Shown one piece after another: positions 17,349 through 24,440 of a stretch of 37,339 nucleotides of DNA. A model generated the notes under the pieces. It was given only the letters and a program-made list of their open reading frames with translations, was not told the DNA's origin and did not search any database. Position 1 is the first letter of the stretch; the number at the start of each line of letters is the position of its first letter. This DNA is from Pseudomonadota bacterium (lineage in GTDB: Bacteria; Pseudomonadota; Gammaproteobacteria; Burkholderiales; Burkholderiaceae_C): positions 1 to 37,339 of the forward strand of contig JAUNTQ010000025.1 in assembly GCA_030538605.1 (NCBI GenBank). Reading direction: 5' to 3'. Position numbers and translations under genes: made by a program.

Positions 17349-17804
17349 TCAGCGCACCGGATCGCAGCCTTTGCGCACGATGTCGTCCACGGCTGTCCTG
17401 CGCTTGTTGACCATTTGCGTGCCGCTGCGCGTCAGCATGCCGGCCTTGGCGCGCGCTTGCTGGCCGGGCGGCAGGTTCTCGATGTGCCACTTGTGCCCGC
17501 CGCCTTCAAACACGGTGATGTCGGCATTGCTGTCGGGGCTGTACAGCATGGTGGTGGAACGCCCATCGGCCAGCACCTGCGCGCGCGCAGTGGCCTCGCC
17601 GTAGTGGTAGCGCACCCGCAGACGCTTGTCGTTGTCGCAGCGGTAGCTGATCCACGGGGCCTTGGCCAGCTCGGGCGTGCTCTCTACGGCGGCGGGGGCC
17701 TGTCTGGCTGCCGAAGGGGCAGCGGCCGCAGCCAGGCTCATGCAGGCCAGTGCGGTAGCCAAGCCCAGATGGCGAACGGTGTGGTGAAGCATGGTGTTTT
17801 GCAT
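17349..17804 (-). CDS. Small secreted protein, MliC-like (tentative)
   Basis: A 151-aa protein with a signal peptide (LGLATALACMSLAAAAAP, cleavage near residues 28-30) and a mature domain of about 110 residues. The segment WISYRCDNDKRLRVRYHYGEA with a later TTMLYSPDSNADITVFEGGG and HKWHIE resembles the beta-barrel pattern of MliC/PliC lysozyme inhibitors (YxC...L...W). Two cysteines (in YRCDN and KGCDP) could form a disulphide. The similarity is weak, so function is uncertain. The start could be 17804 or the ATG at 17792; neither has a clear ribosome binding site. It converges with metY. Confidence 0.7.
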   Translation of the reverse strand: MQNTMLHHTVRHLGLATALACMSLAAAAAPSAARQAPAAVESTPELAKAPWISYRCDNDKRLRVRYHYGEATARAQVLADGRSTTMLYSPDSNADITVFEGGGHKWHIENLPPGQQARAKAGMLTRSGTQMVNKRRTAVDDIVRKGCDPVR

Positions 17805-18057
17805 AAAAAAGCACTACAAAATTGAAACACGGCCGTATCATGCCTCTGAATCCGGGGGCTTTGGCGAAGATGAGTGCATGTTTGCGGTGTCAGAATAAAC
17901 TGCTTTGTAAAAAATAGTATCGGACTGGACCCAGGCAGGGTTTACAGCCTTTCGGCCAGACTTGCCCCGCTCGGCACCCTGAAATGTCTGCGAAGAAGTT
18001 CTTCTTGCGTCAAGCCGTGCGAAAAGCAAAAGGCTCGCCCCCTCCAACGCCCGCACC

Positions 18058-19605
18058 ATGTTCATTGCTGTTCCGCTCGCAAGCAAGCCTTCCTGGCGCA
18101 GGCCGCCGTGGATGACGCTGCTGCTCATCGCCCTCAACGTGCTGGTCTACTTTGGCGGGCAGGTGCCGGAAGACTCCGCCGTGCAGCGCGCGGCCACGCT
18201 CTACGCCAGCACGCCGCTTCCTGCCATCGAGCTGCCGGCCTTCGTGCGCCACCTGCATGCGCAGGCCAGCCAGAGCGGGAATGCGCGCGATGCGCAGCGC
18301 GCGCAGTTGGCAGAAAGCGCGCTCAATGCGCGCGGCCACGCCCTGCTGTACCAGGCCATGTGGCGCGACCGCGCCTTTCACCAGCGCTTGCTGGCCGGTC
18401 AGGTCATTCGCCCGGGCGAGCCGCAACACGCCGATTGGCAGGCCGCACGCGCGCTGTTCAACCCGCATGAGGCGCAGCCTTTCACCGCGCGCTGGGCGCA
18501 AAACCACGACGCCGACGCGCCCCACCGCCCCATCACCTGGCTCACGGCCACTTTCTTGCACGGCAGCACCGACCACCTGATGGGCAACATGGTGTTTCTG
18601 TTCCTCTTCGGCTTCACGCTGGAGCTGGCGCTGGGGCCTTGGCTATATGCCGTGTGCTACTTGCTGGGCGGCATAGGCGCATCGGCTCTGGCGGCATGGG
18701 CGTATGCGGGCATGGGCGGGCTGGGGGTGGGCGCATCGGGTGCGGTGGCCGCGCTCATGGGCATGTATGCGGTGCTGTACCGGCTGCGGCGCATCCCGTT
18801 TTTCTATGTGCTGTTTTTCTACTTCAACTTCGTGCGCTGGCCCGCGCTGGTGATGCTGCCGGTGTGGATCGGCTGGGAGCTGCTGCAACACTTCATCGGC
18901 GGCACCCGCGTGGCCTACATGGCGCACCTGGGCGGCCTCGTCAGCGGCGCGCTGCTGATGGCCGCACTCATGACCACGCGCCGCGTGCATACGCCTGCTG
19001 AAGGCGGCCACGCACAGCCGCAAGACCCCGCCGCCGAGGCCCGCGAGCAAGCGCTGCGCGCCATCAAGGCACGGGCGCGGCAGCACGCGGTGAGCCTGCG
19101 CTTTGCCGAAGCTGCCGAGCAGTGGCGGCAAGCTGCCCGGCTGGCACCCGCCGAAGCGGGCATCTTGCAGCAGTGGTTTGAATGCGCGCGGCACGCGCCT
19201 GCCAGCGAGGGATTTCACGCCGCCGCACGCGCCATCTTCAAGCTGCCCGCAAACGACGCGCACACGCGCCGCCTGCAAACCGAGAGCTACCGCGTTTATC
19301 TGCAAACGGCCCGCCCCGGCATGCGCCTTGGCTCCGGCACCATGCAGGCGCTGGTGCGCAGCCTGGCGCGCGAAGGCCAGTGGCACGACGCCCAGCACCT
19401 GGCCCGCGCGCTGGCGCGTATGCCCCAGCCTCCCAAAGGCTGGCCCGACACCCTGGCTGCCCTCGTCAACGGCCTGCTGCAAGCCGGCCAGCACGAAGCC
19501 GCCCGCGCCTGGCTGCCTGACTTGCAACGCGACGCGCCGGATGAGCCGGTGACGCGCCTGCTGGCGGGAGACAGCCGGGCGTTGGGCAAAACGCGGGTGG
19601 GGTAG
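18058..19605 (+). CDS. Rhomboid family intramembrane serine protease with C-terminal extension
   Basis: A 515-aa membrane protease. TM1 is at about residues 19-35, followed by a ~120-residue extramembrane segment. The rhomboid core then starts with WLTATFLHGSTDHLMGN (H168, H173, N177), continues to the catalytic serine GASGAV (S227), and ends with catalytic H290 in YMAHLGGLVSGALL. Residues after about 310 are soluble and helical (AEQWRQAARLAPAEAGILQQ; VRSLAREGQWHDAQHLARAL), resembling TPR repeats. The substrate is unknown. The 253-bp gap upstream (17805-18057) is less GC-rich and presumably holds promoters for both divergent genes, but no clear hexamers stood out. No good ribosome binding site precedes the ATG. 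Confidence 0.9.
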   Translation: MFIAVPLASKPSWRRPPWMTLLLIALNVLVYFGGQVPEDSAVQRAATLYASTPLPAIELPAFVRHLHAQASQSGNARDAQRAQLAESALNARGHALLYQAMWRDRAFHQRLLAGQVIRPGEPQHADWQAARALFNPHEAQPFTARWAQNHDADAPHRPITWLTATFLHGSTDHLMGNMVFLFLFGFTLELALGPWLYAVCYLLGGIGASALAAWAYAGMGGLGVGASGAVAALMGMYAVLYRLRRIPFFYVLFFYFNFVRWPALVMLPVWIGWELLQHFIGGTRVAYMAHLGGLVSGALLMAALMTTRRVHTPAEGGHAQPQDPAAEAREQALRAIKARARQHAVSLRFAEAAEQWRQAARLAPAEAGILQQWFECARHAPASEGFHAAARAIFKLPANDAHTRRLQTESYRVYLQTARPGMRLGSGTMQALVRSLAREGQWHDAQHLARALARMPQPPKGWPDTLAALVNGLLQAGQHEAARAWLPDLQRDAPDEPVTRLLAGDSRALGKTRVG

Positions 19606-19700
19606 GGCGCGCAGGCCGCAGGGTGGGTGCAACGGCTTGCGTGTTCGCGCATCTCATTTCACGAGCGATTTCCCCGACACGCCGAAGAGACCACCACCTC

Positions 19701-19784
19701 GCAGGCTGCGTAGAGCCGAAGGCGAGACCCAGCGCTTTCGCGAGCCGGGCGGCTGGGTTTCGCTCGGCACTCTGCCCAGCCTGC
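19701..19784. repeat. Family A hairpin A3 (diverged)
   Basis: It runs from GCAGGCTGCGTAGAGCCGAA to CACTCTGCCCAGCCTGC, with GAGACCCAGC and GCTGGGTTTC near the centre. It is a mismatched relative of A1, A2, A4 and A5. It lies in the 238-bp gap between the convergent rhomboid and GntR genes, where nothing else was found. Confidence 0.75.
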
Positions 19785-19843
19785 AAAGACGCATGCACAT
19801 ACAAGCCGCTACAGCAGCGGCAGCCACCGCTGGGCCGGTCCGC

Positions 19844-20557
19844 TCATGGCTTCTGCGCAGGCACCGGGCCGTTCTGGTCGGTCAGCGCCTGCTGCACCAG
19901 CTCGGCGGTGCGGCGGATGTGTTCTTCCAGCGCCAGCGCGGCGCGCAGCTCGTTGCCGGCCAGCGCGCTTTCGAAGATTTCGCGGTGCTCGGCGTGCACG
20001 TCGCGCCGGCTGCCGGGCAGGCTGATGGCGTAGCGGCGGTAGCGTTCGCTTTGCCGCGCCAGGGTGCGCAAAAGGCGCAGCGTCCAGGGCGAGGCGTGGC
20101 CCGAGAGCAGTGCCTCATGAAACGCGGTGTTGAGCTGCTCCCACGGCTTGGCGTGGCCCGCTTGCAGCGGTTGCTCCAGCTGTGACAGCTCGGCATAGGC
20201 CGCCTGCAGCCGCGCGCGCCAGGCGGCGTCGCCGCAGCGCAGCGACTGGCGCAGCGCGTCGATCTCGATGTGGATGCGCAGGCGCGTCAAGTCCTGCATG
20301 TCGGCCACGGCAATGGGCGCCACGCGAAAGCCGCGCTGGCCTTCGGCCACCACCAGCGCATCGCTGGCCAGGCGTGTGATGGCCTCGCGCAGCGTGCCGG
20401 CGCCCACGCCGTAGCGGGCCTTGAGGTGTTCCACGCGCAGCTTTTCGTCGGGCGCCAGCAGGCCGTTCATGATGTCGTCGCGCAGCTGGGCGTAGGCGCG
20501 CTCGATCAGCGTGCGCTCGGGCGCGTGGTCGGTGGTGGTCAGGGCGCGCTTGGCCAT
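19844..20557 (-). CDS. aphS: GntR/FCD family repressor, AphS/PhcS-like
   Basis: A 237-aa FadR-subfamily GntR regulator. The winged helix lies at about residues 16-80 (YAQLRDDIMNGLLAPDEKLR, then YGVGAGTLREAITRLASDAL). The FCD ligand domain follows, with the metal/ligand-site pieces LNTAFHEALLSG, DVHAEHREIFESALAGN and ALEEHIRRT. A GntR repressor called AphS (C. testosteroni TA441) or PhcS (strain R5) is known to silence phenol operons of this type. Location beside dmpR and the phenol operon supports the same role here, but identity is not proven from sequence. Palindrome B3 begins 17 bp upstream of its start codon. Confidence 0.85.
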   Translation of the reverse strand: MAKRALTTTDHAPERTLIERAYAQLRDDIMNGLLAPDEKLRVEHLKARYGVGAGTLREAITRLASDALVVAEGQRGFRVAPIAVADMQDLTRLRIHIEIDALRQSLRCGDAAWRARLQAAYAELSQLEQPLQAGHAKPWEQLNTAFHEALLSGHASPWTLRLLRTLARQSERYRRYAISLPGSRRDVHAEHREIFESALAGNELRAALALEEHIRRTAELVQQALTDQNGPVPAQKP

Positions 20558-20574
20558 GGTCAGGTTTGTTTTTT

Positions 20575-20653
20575 ATAGCTGCTTGCGCACGTTTTTGCTC
20601 GGTTTCAATGCATTTGGCATTGAAATCAATGTGTAGCAAGAGCAAGCAGCTAT
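20575..20653. repeat. Family B palindrome B3
   Basis: ATAGCTGCTTGCGCACG at one end pairs with ATAGCTGCTTGCTCTTG from the other strand. The centre is an independent stem, TTTCAATGC-ATTT-GGCATTGAAA. The middle of the arms is less well paired than in B1 or B2. It sits between aphS and dmpR, 17 bp upstream of the aphS start codon. Confidence 0.82.
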
Positions 20654-20667
20654 GGTTTTTGAATCAA

Positions 20668-20760
20668 CCCGCGCAGGCGGGTGTTGAGCGCAGCGAAATC
20701 CAGCGGACGGCGTGTGCACGTTAAGCGCCGCCTGCTGGGATTTCATCCCCACCTGCGGGT
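20668..20760. repeat. Imperfect inverted repeat downstream of dmpR
   Basis: CCCGCGCAGGCGGGTGTTGA followed by GCGCAGCGAAATCCAGC on one side faces GCTGGGATTTC and CCCCACCTGCGGGT on the other. The AGCG-AAATCCAGC/GCTGGGATTTC core recalls family A hairpins and could be a decayed relative. It is 28 bp past the dmpR stop and may end its transcript. Nothing else is visible in 20654-20788. Confidence 0.55.
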
Positions 20761-20788
20761 CCGGCGTCAGCGCCAGCCGCTGTGGTTT

Positions 20789-22480
20789 TCATTCTGCCCC
20801 GCCCGGCTGCTGGCGGATCTTGCCCAGCCGGTAGCTCAGTTGCGGCCGGGTGATGCCCAGCAGGCGCGCGGCGGCGGCCAGGTTGCCGTGGCTGCGGGCC
20901 ACGGCCTGTTCGATCAGCGTGGCTTCGAGCGCGTTCAGGTCGAGCGCGCCGGCCAGCAGGGTGTCGATGACGCCGCCCGGGCAGGCGGGCTCGGGCGTGG
21001 GCCGCAGGTGGCCCGACGGGGTGAGCGTGTGCGCGCCGACGTCGCTGGCGTGGGCCAGCAGTTGTGGCGCGTCCAGCAGCTCGCCGGGGGCAGCCAGGAT
21101 GACGCCGCGCTCGATCAGGTTTTCCATCTCGCGCACGTTGCCCGGCCAGGGGTACTGGCGCAGCGCGTGCAGCGCGCGGTCGGTGAAGCCGGGCACGTGC
21201 TTGTCGTGCAGCGCGCTGTAGTGCTTGAGCAGGTGGCGCGCCAGCGGCTCGATGTCGCCCGCGCGCTCGCGCAGCGGCGGCACGCGGATGGGGTAGACGT
21301 TCAGGCGGTAATACAAGTCCTGCCGAAAGCGCCCGGCGCGCACCGCCTCGGCCAGATCGACGTGGGTGGCGGCCACCAGGCGCACGTTGACCTGGCGCGG
21401 CTGCACGCTGCCCAGGCGCTCGACCTGCCCGTCTTGCAGCACGCGCAGCAGCTTGGCCTGCGCGGGCAGGGGCAGCTCGCCCAGCTCGTCGAGAAACAAG
21501 GTGCCGCCGTGCGCGCGTTCAAAGCGGCCGGCGCGCGCGGCGTCGGCACCGGTGTAGGCGCCTTTTTCGGTGCCGAACAGCTCGGACTCGATCAGCTCGC
21601 CCGGCAGCCCGGCGCAGTTGACGGCGACAAAGGGTTTGGCCGCGCGTGGGCTGAGCGCGTGCAGGCCGCGCGCAAAGCGCTCTTTGCCGACGCCGGTTTC
21701 GCCCGTCAGCAGCACGGTGACTTGCGTGGCGGCGGCCTGGCGCAGCAGCTGCGCGGCGGCGGCAAAGGCGGGCGACGCGCCGATGAGCGGGCCCAGCGCG
21801 TCCGACGCGGGCAGGGCGGGCGCGGGCTGGGGCGTGAGGGTGGCGCCTTGCTCCGGCTCTTGGGGTGGCAGCAGCTCGGGCGCGTAGTCGCGCGCCATGT
21901 CGGCACCGTCGGGCCAGTCGGCGATGGACCGGCCTTCGATGCGGCAATGCGGCGCGCCGCAGGCGGCGCAGGCCACTTCCTTGTACAGCACGGGCAGGCC
22001 CATGAAGGCGCTGGTGTAGCCGCTGGCGTAGCCCAGCAGCATCCAGCACACCGGCTCGGCCTGCGGGCCGAAGTCGCGCAGGTGGGTTTCCACTTCCCAC
22101 GAATGGTCCCAGCGGAAGACGCCGTGAAACTGCCCGCGCGCCACGTCCAGCGTCAGCTGCTCGGGCGTGACCTGCACCGCGCCTTCGAGCATGTGCAGCT
22201 GCGGGCCGACGCTGAACATGGCGAACACGTCGGCACCGGGCCGCAGCTGGCGCGCCAGCGCCGCGTCGCGCTCGCCCGATGCGTAGCCCGCGCGCAGCAG
22301 CAGGCGGCGCGTGGCGGGCGCGCCAAGGCTGTTGATCAACTCGCGCCGCAGCGCGCCCAGCGCCGCCGCGTGCAGCAGCAGCATGCGCTGGCCCGCCAGC
22401 CAGATGCGCCCGTCAGACGCCGAAAACTGCACCAGGCGGCGCAGGTCGGCATCGGGTGGCATGGCGGGTGGCTTGGGCAT
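20789..22480 (-). CDS. dmpR: DmpR/PoxR-type sigma-54-dependent phenol activator
   Basis: A 563-aa NtrC-family activator. Residues 1-~190 form the XylR_N/V4R phenol sensor. By comparison with MopR numbering, the phenol-contacting His and Trp correspond to H96 and W124, and the zinc site to C145, E168, C171 and C179. The AAA+ domain (about 230-470) has Walker A GETGVGKE, the sigma-54-contacting loop GAYTGA (Tyr variant of GAFTGA) and Walker [15 protein letters not shown] Fis-type helix-turn-helix ([20 protein letters not shown]) ends the protein. It should activate the divergent dmpK promoter when phenol binds. ATG 22480 is used; a sigma-70 promoter lies right before it. Confidence 0.95.
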   Translation of the reverse strand: MPKPPAMPPDADLRRLVQFSASDGRIWLAGQRMLLLHAAALGALRRELINSLGAPATRRLLLRAGYASGERDAALARQLRPGADVFAMFSVGPQLHMLEGAVQVTPEQLTLDVARGQFHGVFRWDHSWEVETHLRDFGPQAEPVCWMLLGYASGYTSAFMGLPVLYKEVACAACGAPHCRIEGRSIADWPDGADMARDYAPELLPPQEPEQGATLTPQPAPALPASDALGPLIGASPAFAAAAQLLRQAAATQVTVLLTGETGVGKERFARGLHALSPRAAKPFVAVNCAGLPGELIESELFGTEKGAYTGADAARAGRFERAHGGTLFLDELGELPLPAQAKLLRVLQDGQVERLGSVQPRQVNVRLVAATHVDLAEAVRAGRFRQDLYYRLNVYPIRVPPLRERAGDIEPLARHLLKHYSALHDKHVPGFTDRALHALRQYPWPGNVREMENLIERGVILAAPGELLDAPQLLAHASDVGAHTLTPSGHLRPTPEPACPGGVIDTLLAGALDLNALEATLIEQAVARSHGNLAAAARLLGITRPQLSYRLGKIRQQPGGAE

Positions 22481-22486
22481 GGACGG

Positions 22487-22505
22487 TGAAATTATCGAGA
22501 TATTG
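22487..22505. repeat. 19-bp direct repeat, copy 1
   Basis: TGAAATTATCGAGATATTG matches copy 2 (22693-22711) at 18 of 19 positions, in the same direction, 206 bp apart. Copy 1 contains the -10 hexamer of the dmpR promoter on the minus strand. It also fits the IHF consensus with one mismatch (TATCGAGATATTG). A shared regulator site is an alternative. Confidence 0.75.
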
Positions 22506-22520
22506 CCCTTGCTGCGTCAA
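22491..22520 (-). promoter_or_regulatory. Sigma-70 promoter of dmpR
   Basis: On the minus strand TTGACG (22520-22515) and GATAAT (22496-22491) are separated by 18 bp; each matches the consensus at five of six positions. Transcription would start near 22484, only about 4 nt before the ATG at 22480, so the dmpR mRNA would be nearly leaderless. Sequence inference only. Confidence 0.65.
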
Positions 22521-22550
22521 TGCGCGCATACCCGCCCTGGCCATCGAAAC

Positions 22551-22566
22551 CTCATCAAATGATGAA
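22551..22566 (+). promoter_or_regulatory. DmpR-type upstream activating sequence 1
   Basis: CTCATCAAATGATGAA matches the DmpR/XylR consensus TTGATCAATTGATCAA at 12 of 16 positions and contains the inverted repeat TCATCA-AA-TGATGA. It lies about 196 bp upstream of the predicted dmpK transcription start, within the usual range for this family. Confidence 0.7.
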
Positions 22567-22581
22567 GTGGCCGAATATCGC

Positions 22582-22597
22582 TTGCGCAATTGATGAT
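22582..22597 (+). promoter_or_regulatory. DmpR-type upstream activating sequence 2
   Basis: TTGCGCAATTGATGAT matches TTGATCAATTGATCAA at 12 of 16 positions. It is 31 bp (three helical turns) from UAS1, the phasing expected for paired DmpR/XylR sites. Its centre lies about 165 bp upstream of the predicted start of transcription. Confidence 0.7.
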
Positions 22598-22692
22598 GCT
22601 GCAGCGCAAAAATGGCGCTTGCGCCCGGGCCTTGTATGCCCACAAACGGCCGGAATCGGCGGCCATACCCACAGCAGCGTTGGGGATTACCC

Positions 22693-22711
22693 TGAAATTA
22701 TCGAGATTTTG
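22693..22711. repeat. 19-bp direct repeat copy 2 / candidate IHF site
   Basis: TGAAATTATCGAGATTTTG is the second copy of the repeat at 22487. Its TATCGAGATTTTG (22699-22711) fits the IHF consensus WATCARNNNNTTR with one mismatch. It lies between the upstream sites and the -24/-12 promoter, where IHF bends DNA at the related Po and Pu promoters of Pseudomonas. No -35 lies at the right distance here, so it is unlikely to be a minus-strand promoter. Confidence 0.55.
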
Positions 22712-22719
22712 GTCCATCC

Positions 22720-22739
22720 GGCCTGTGGTGGCACAGGCC
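22720..22739. promoter_or_regulatory. Perfect inverted repeat over the -24 element, candidate AphS operator
   Basis: GGCCTGTGGTGGCACAGGCC consists of two perfect 8-bp arms around GTGG. It overlaps the -24 part of the sigma-54 promoter (22729-22743), so a bound protein would exclude sigma-54 polymerase. GntR/FCD repressors bind short palindromes of this size. Assignment to the neighbouring AphS-like protein is inference. Confidence 0.5.
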
Positions 22740-22743
22740 ATGC
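22729..22743 (+). promoter_or_regulatory. Sigma-54 (-24/-12) promoter of the phenol operon
   Basis: TGGCACAGGCCATGC matches the consensus TGGCACGNNNNTTGC with two mismatches and correct GG-GC spacing. Transcription would start near 22755, two bases before the ATG at 22757. The divergent DmpR, paired upstream sites and IHF-like site all support it. Confidence 0.75.
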
Positions 22744-22756
22744 ATCGCCCTGGTGC

Positions 22757-23092
22757 ATGAGCACCGCCCCCGCGCCCACACCGCCGCCGCCGGATTTGCC
22801 GCACGGCTGGGACGTGGGCAAGCGCTACGTGCGCATCGTGCAGCGGCACGCCAGCGGCATGGTCGAGTTCGAATTTGCCGTGGGCGAGCCGGGCCTGTTC
22901 GTCGAAATGGTGATGCCGCGCGCGCAGTTCGACGAGTTCTGCGCCGCCCAGGGCGTGACGCCCACGCAAGGCCGCCTGCCCGGGCACGAAGACGGCAGCG
23001 CCGCCCACGAATGGGACTGGAGCCTGCGCGACGCGCGCGAGCAGCGCTTCAGAAAAGACGACGCCAGCGACGCCCCCGAAAACACCCGATAA
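22757..23092 (+). CDS. dmpK: Phenol hydroxylase assembly protein DmpK
   Basis: A 111-aa DmpK/PhK-type protein (phenol hydroxylase subunit P0), thought to help load iron into the hydroxylase rather than to take part in catalysis. The conserved core is KRYVRIVQRHASGMVEFEFA followed by GEPGLFVEMVMPRAQFDEFC. I used ATG 22757, but it lies only about 2 nt after the predicted transcription start. An in-frame GTG at 22814 (VGKRYVRI) would give 92 residues, the length I recall for Pseudomonas DmpK, and a normal leader. First gene of the operon, 21 bp before dmpL. Confidence 0.88.
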   Translation: MSTAPAPTPPPPDLPHGWDVGKRYVRIVQRHASGMVEFEFAVGEPGLFVEMVMPRAQFDEFCAAQGVTPTQGRLPGHEDGSAAHEWDWSLRDAREQRFRKDDASDAPENTR

Positions 23093-23113
23093 AACCCCAA
23101 GGAGACAAGCCCC

Positions 23114-24106
23114 ATGCAGATCGACCTGCGCACCGTCAGCATCACCCCGCTGCGGCACACCTACCAGCACATCGCCGACCGCCTGGGGGCCGACAAGCCC
23201 GCTTCGCGCTACATCGAGGCGACGATGGACGTGCAGGCCACGGCCAACTTCCACTACCGCCCCACATGGGACCCGGCGCACGAGCTGTTCGACGTCAGCC
23301 GCACGCAGATCGTGATGAAAGACTGGTATGCGCTGAAAGACCCGCGCCAGTTCTATTACGGCACCTACACCCTGGCACGCGCACGCCTGCAAGACACGGC
23401 CGAGGCCGATTTCGACTTCGTTGAAGAGCGGGGCCTGGCCGAGCGCTACGACGACGCCGCGCGCCGCAGCGCGCTCGACTTCTACGTGCCGCTGCGCCAC
23501 GTGGCCTGGGCCGCCAACATGAACGGCGCGAGCATGTGCGCCCAAGGCTACGGCACGGCCATCACCCAGCCCTGCCTGTATGCGGGCATGGACCAACTGG
23601 GCGTGGCGCAATACCTCACGCGCCTGGGCCTGCTGATGGGCGACAAGGGCGAGCTGGAAGCTGGCAAGCAAGCCTGGCTGCAAGCCGACGCTTGGCAGCC
23701 GCTGCGCCGATGCGTGGAGGACACGCTGGTGCTGAAAGACTGGTTCGAGCTGTTCGTGGCGCAGAACGTGGTGCTCGACGGCCTTGTGTTCGGCCTGGCC
23801 TACAGGGAGGTGGACGTCGCCTTGTCCGAGCGCGCCGGTCCGGTTGTCTCCATGCTCACGCGCTTTCAGGCCGAGTGGTTTGCCGATCACGCCAAGTGGG
23901 TGGATGCGGTCATCAAGACCGCAGCGGCCGAAAGCGAGGCCAACGCCAGCTTGCTGGCCAAGTGGCACGCCCACTGGCGCGCCCGCGTGCGCGAGGCGCT
24001 GCTGCCCGTGGCGCGGCTGGCGCTTGACGACGCTGCCCAAGGCAGCCTTGACAAAGTGGTTGCCACGCTCGACGCGCGCATGGCCAAAGCCGGTTTGAGC
24101 GTTTGA
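23114..24106 (+). CDS. dmpL: Phenol hydroxylase P1, oxygenase beta subunit (DmpL)
   Basis: A 330-aa subunit of the multicomponent phenol hydroxylase; with DmpN and DmpO it forms the (alpha-beta-gamma)2 hydroxylase. Typical segments are the N-terminal DLRTVSITPLRHTYQHIADRL, YIEATMDVQATANFHYRPTW and QFYYGTYTLARARLQDTAE. It has the ferritin-like fold of the family but no diiron ligands of its own. AAGGAG precedes the ATG. The length is as expected (about 331 in Pseudomonas). Confidence 0.95.
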   Translation: MQIDLRTVSITPLRHTYQHIADRLGADKPASRYIEATMDVQATANFHYRPTWDPAHELFDVSRTQIVMKDWYALKDPRQFYYGTYTLARARLQDTAEADFDFVEERGLAERYDDAARRSALDFYVPLRHVAWAANMNGASMCAQGYGTAITQPCLYAGMDQLGVAQYLTRLGLLMGDKGELEAGKQAWLQADAWQPLRRCVEDTLVLKDWFELFVAQNVVLDGLVFGLAYREVDVALSERAGPVVSMLTRFQAEWFADHAKWVDAVIKTAAAESEANASLLAKWHAHWRARVREALLPVARLALDDAAQGSLDKVVATLDARMAKAGLSV

Positions 24107-24124
24107 AAAAAAAGGACTGCCGCC

Positions 24125-24409
24125 ATGTCTGACAACACCACCGACAAGGTTTTCATTGCCTTTCAGCGCAACGAGGAAACCCGCGCCATCGTCAACGCCA
24201 TCGTGGCCGACAACCCCAACGCCATCGTCAACGAGCAGCCCGCCATGGTCAAGATCGACGTGCCCGGTCGCATGGTGATTCGCCGCGCCACCATTGAAGA
24301 AGAAATGGGCCGCGACTTCGATTTGCAGGAAATGCACGTCAACCTGATCACCCTGACCGGCCACATCGATGAAACCGAGGACGAATTCACCCTGAGCTGG
24401 GGTGAGTGA
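24125..24409 (+). CDS. dmpM: Phenol hydroxylase P2 regulatory/coupling protein (DmpM)
   Basis: A 94-aa MmoB/DmpM-family effector without cofactor. It binds the hydroxylase near the diiron site and couples NADH use to oxygen activation. Family features are KVFIAFQRNEETRAIV, IDVPGRMVIRRATIEEEMGR and FDLQEMHVNLITLTGHIDE. An AAAGGA site precedes the ATG. It lies 18 bp after dmpL, 31 bp before the chosen dmpN start. Confidence 0.95.
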   Translation: MSDNTTDKVFIAFQRNEETRAIVNAIVADNPNAIVNEQPAMVKIDVPGRMVIRRATIEEEMGRDFDLQEMHVNLITLTGHIDETEDEFTLSWGE

Positions 24410-24440
24410 CATTCAAAACACCCAACAGCCGGAGACCCAC

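Noticed and set aside
22697..22726. Second copy of GATAAT (minus strand) as another dmpR promoter
   Set aside because: The -35 position would read ACAGGC, unlike TTGACA, and it would lie far upstream of dmpR.
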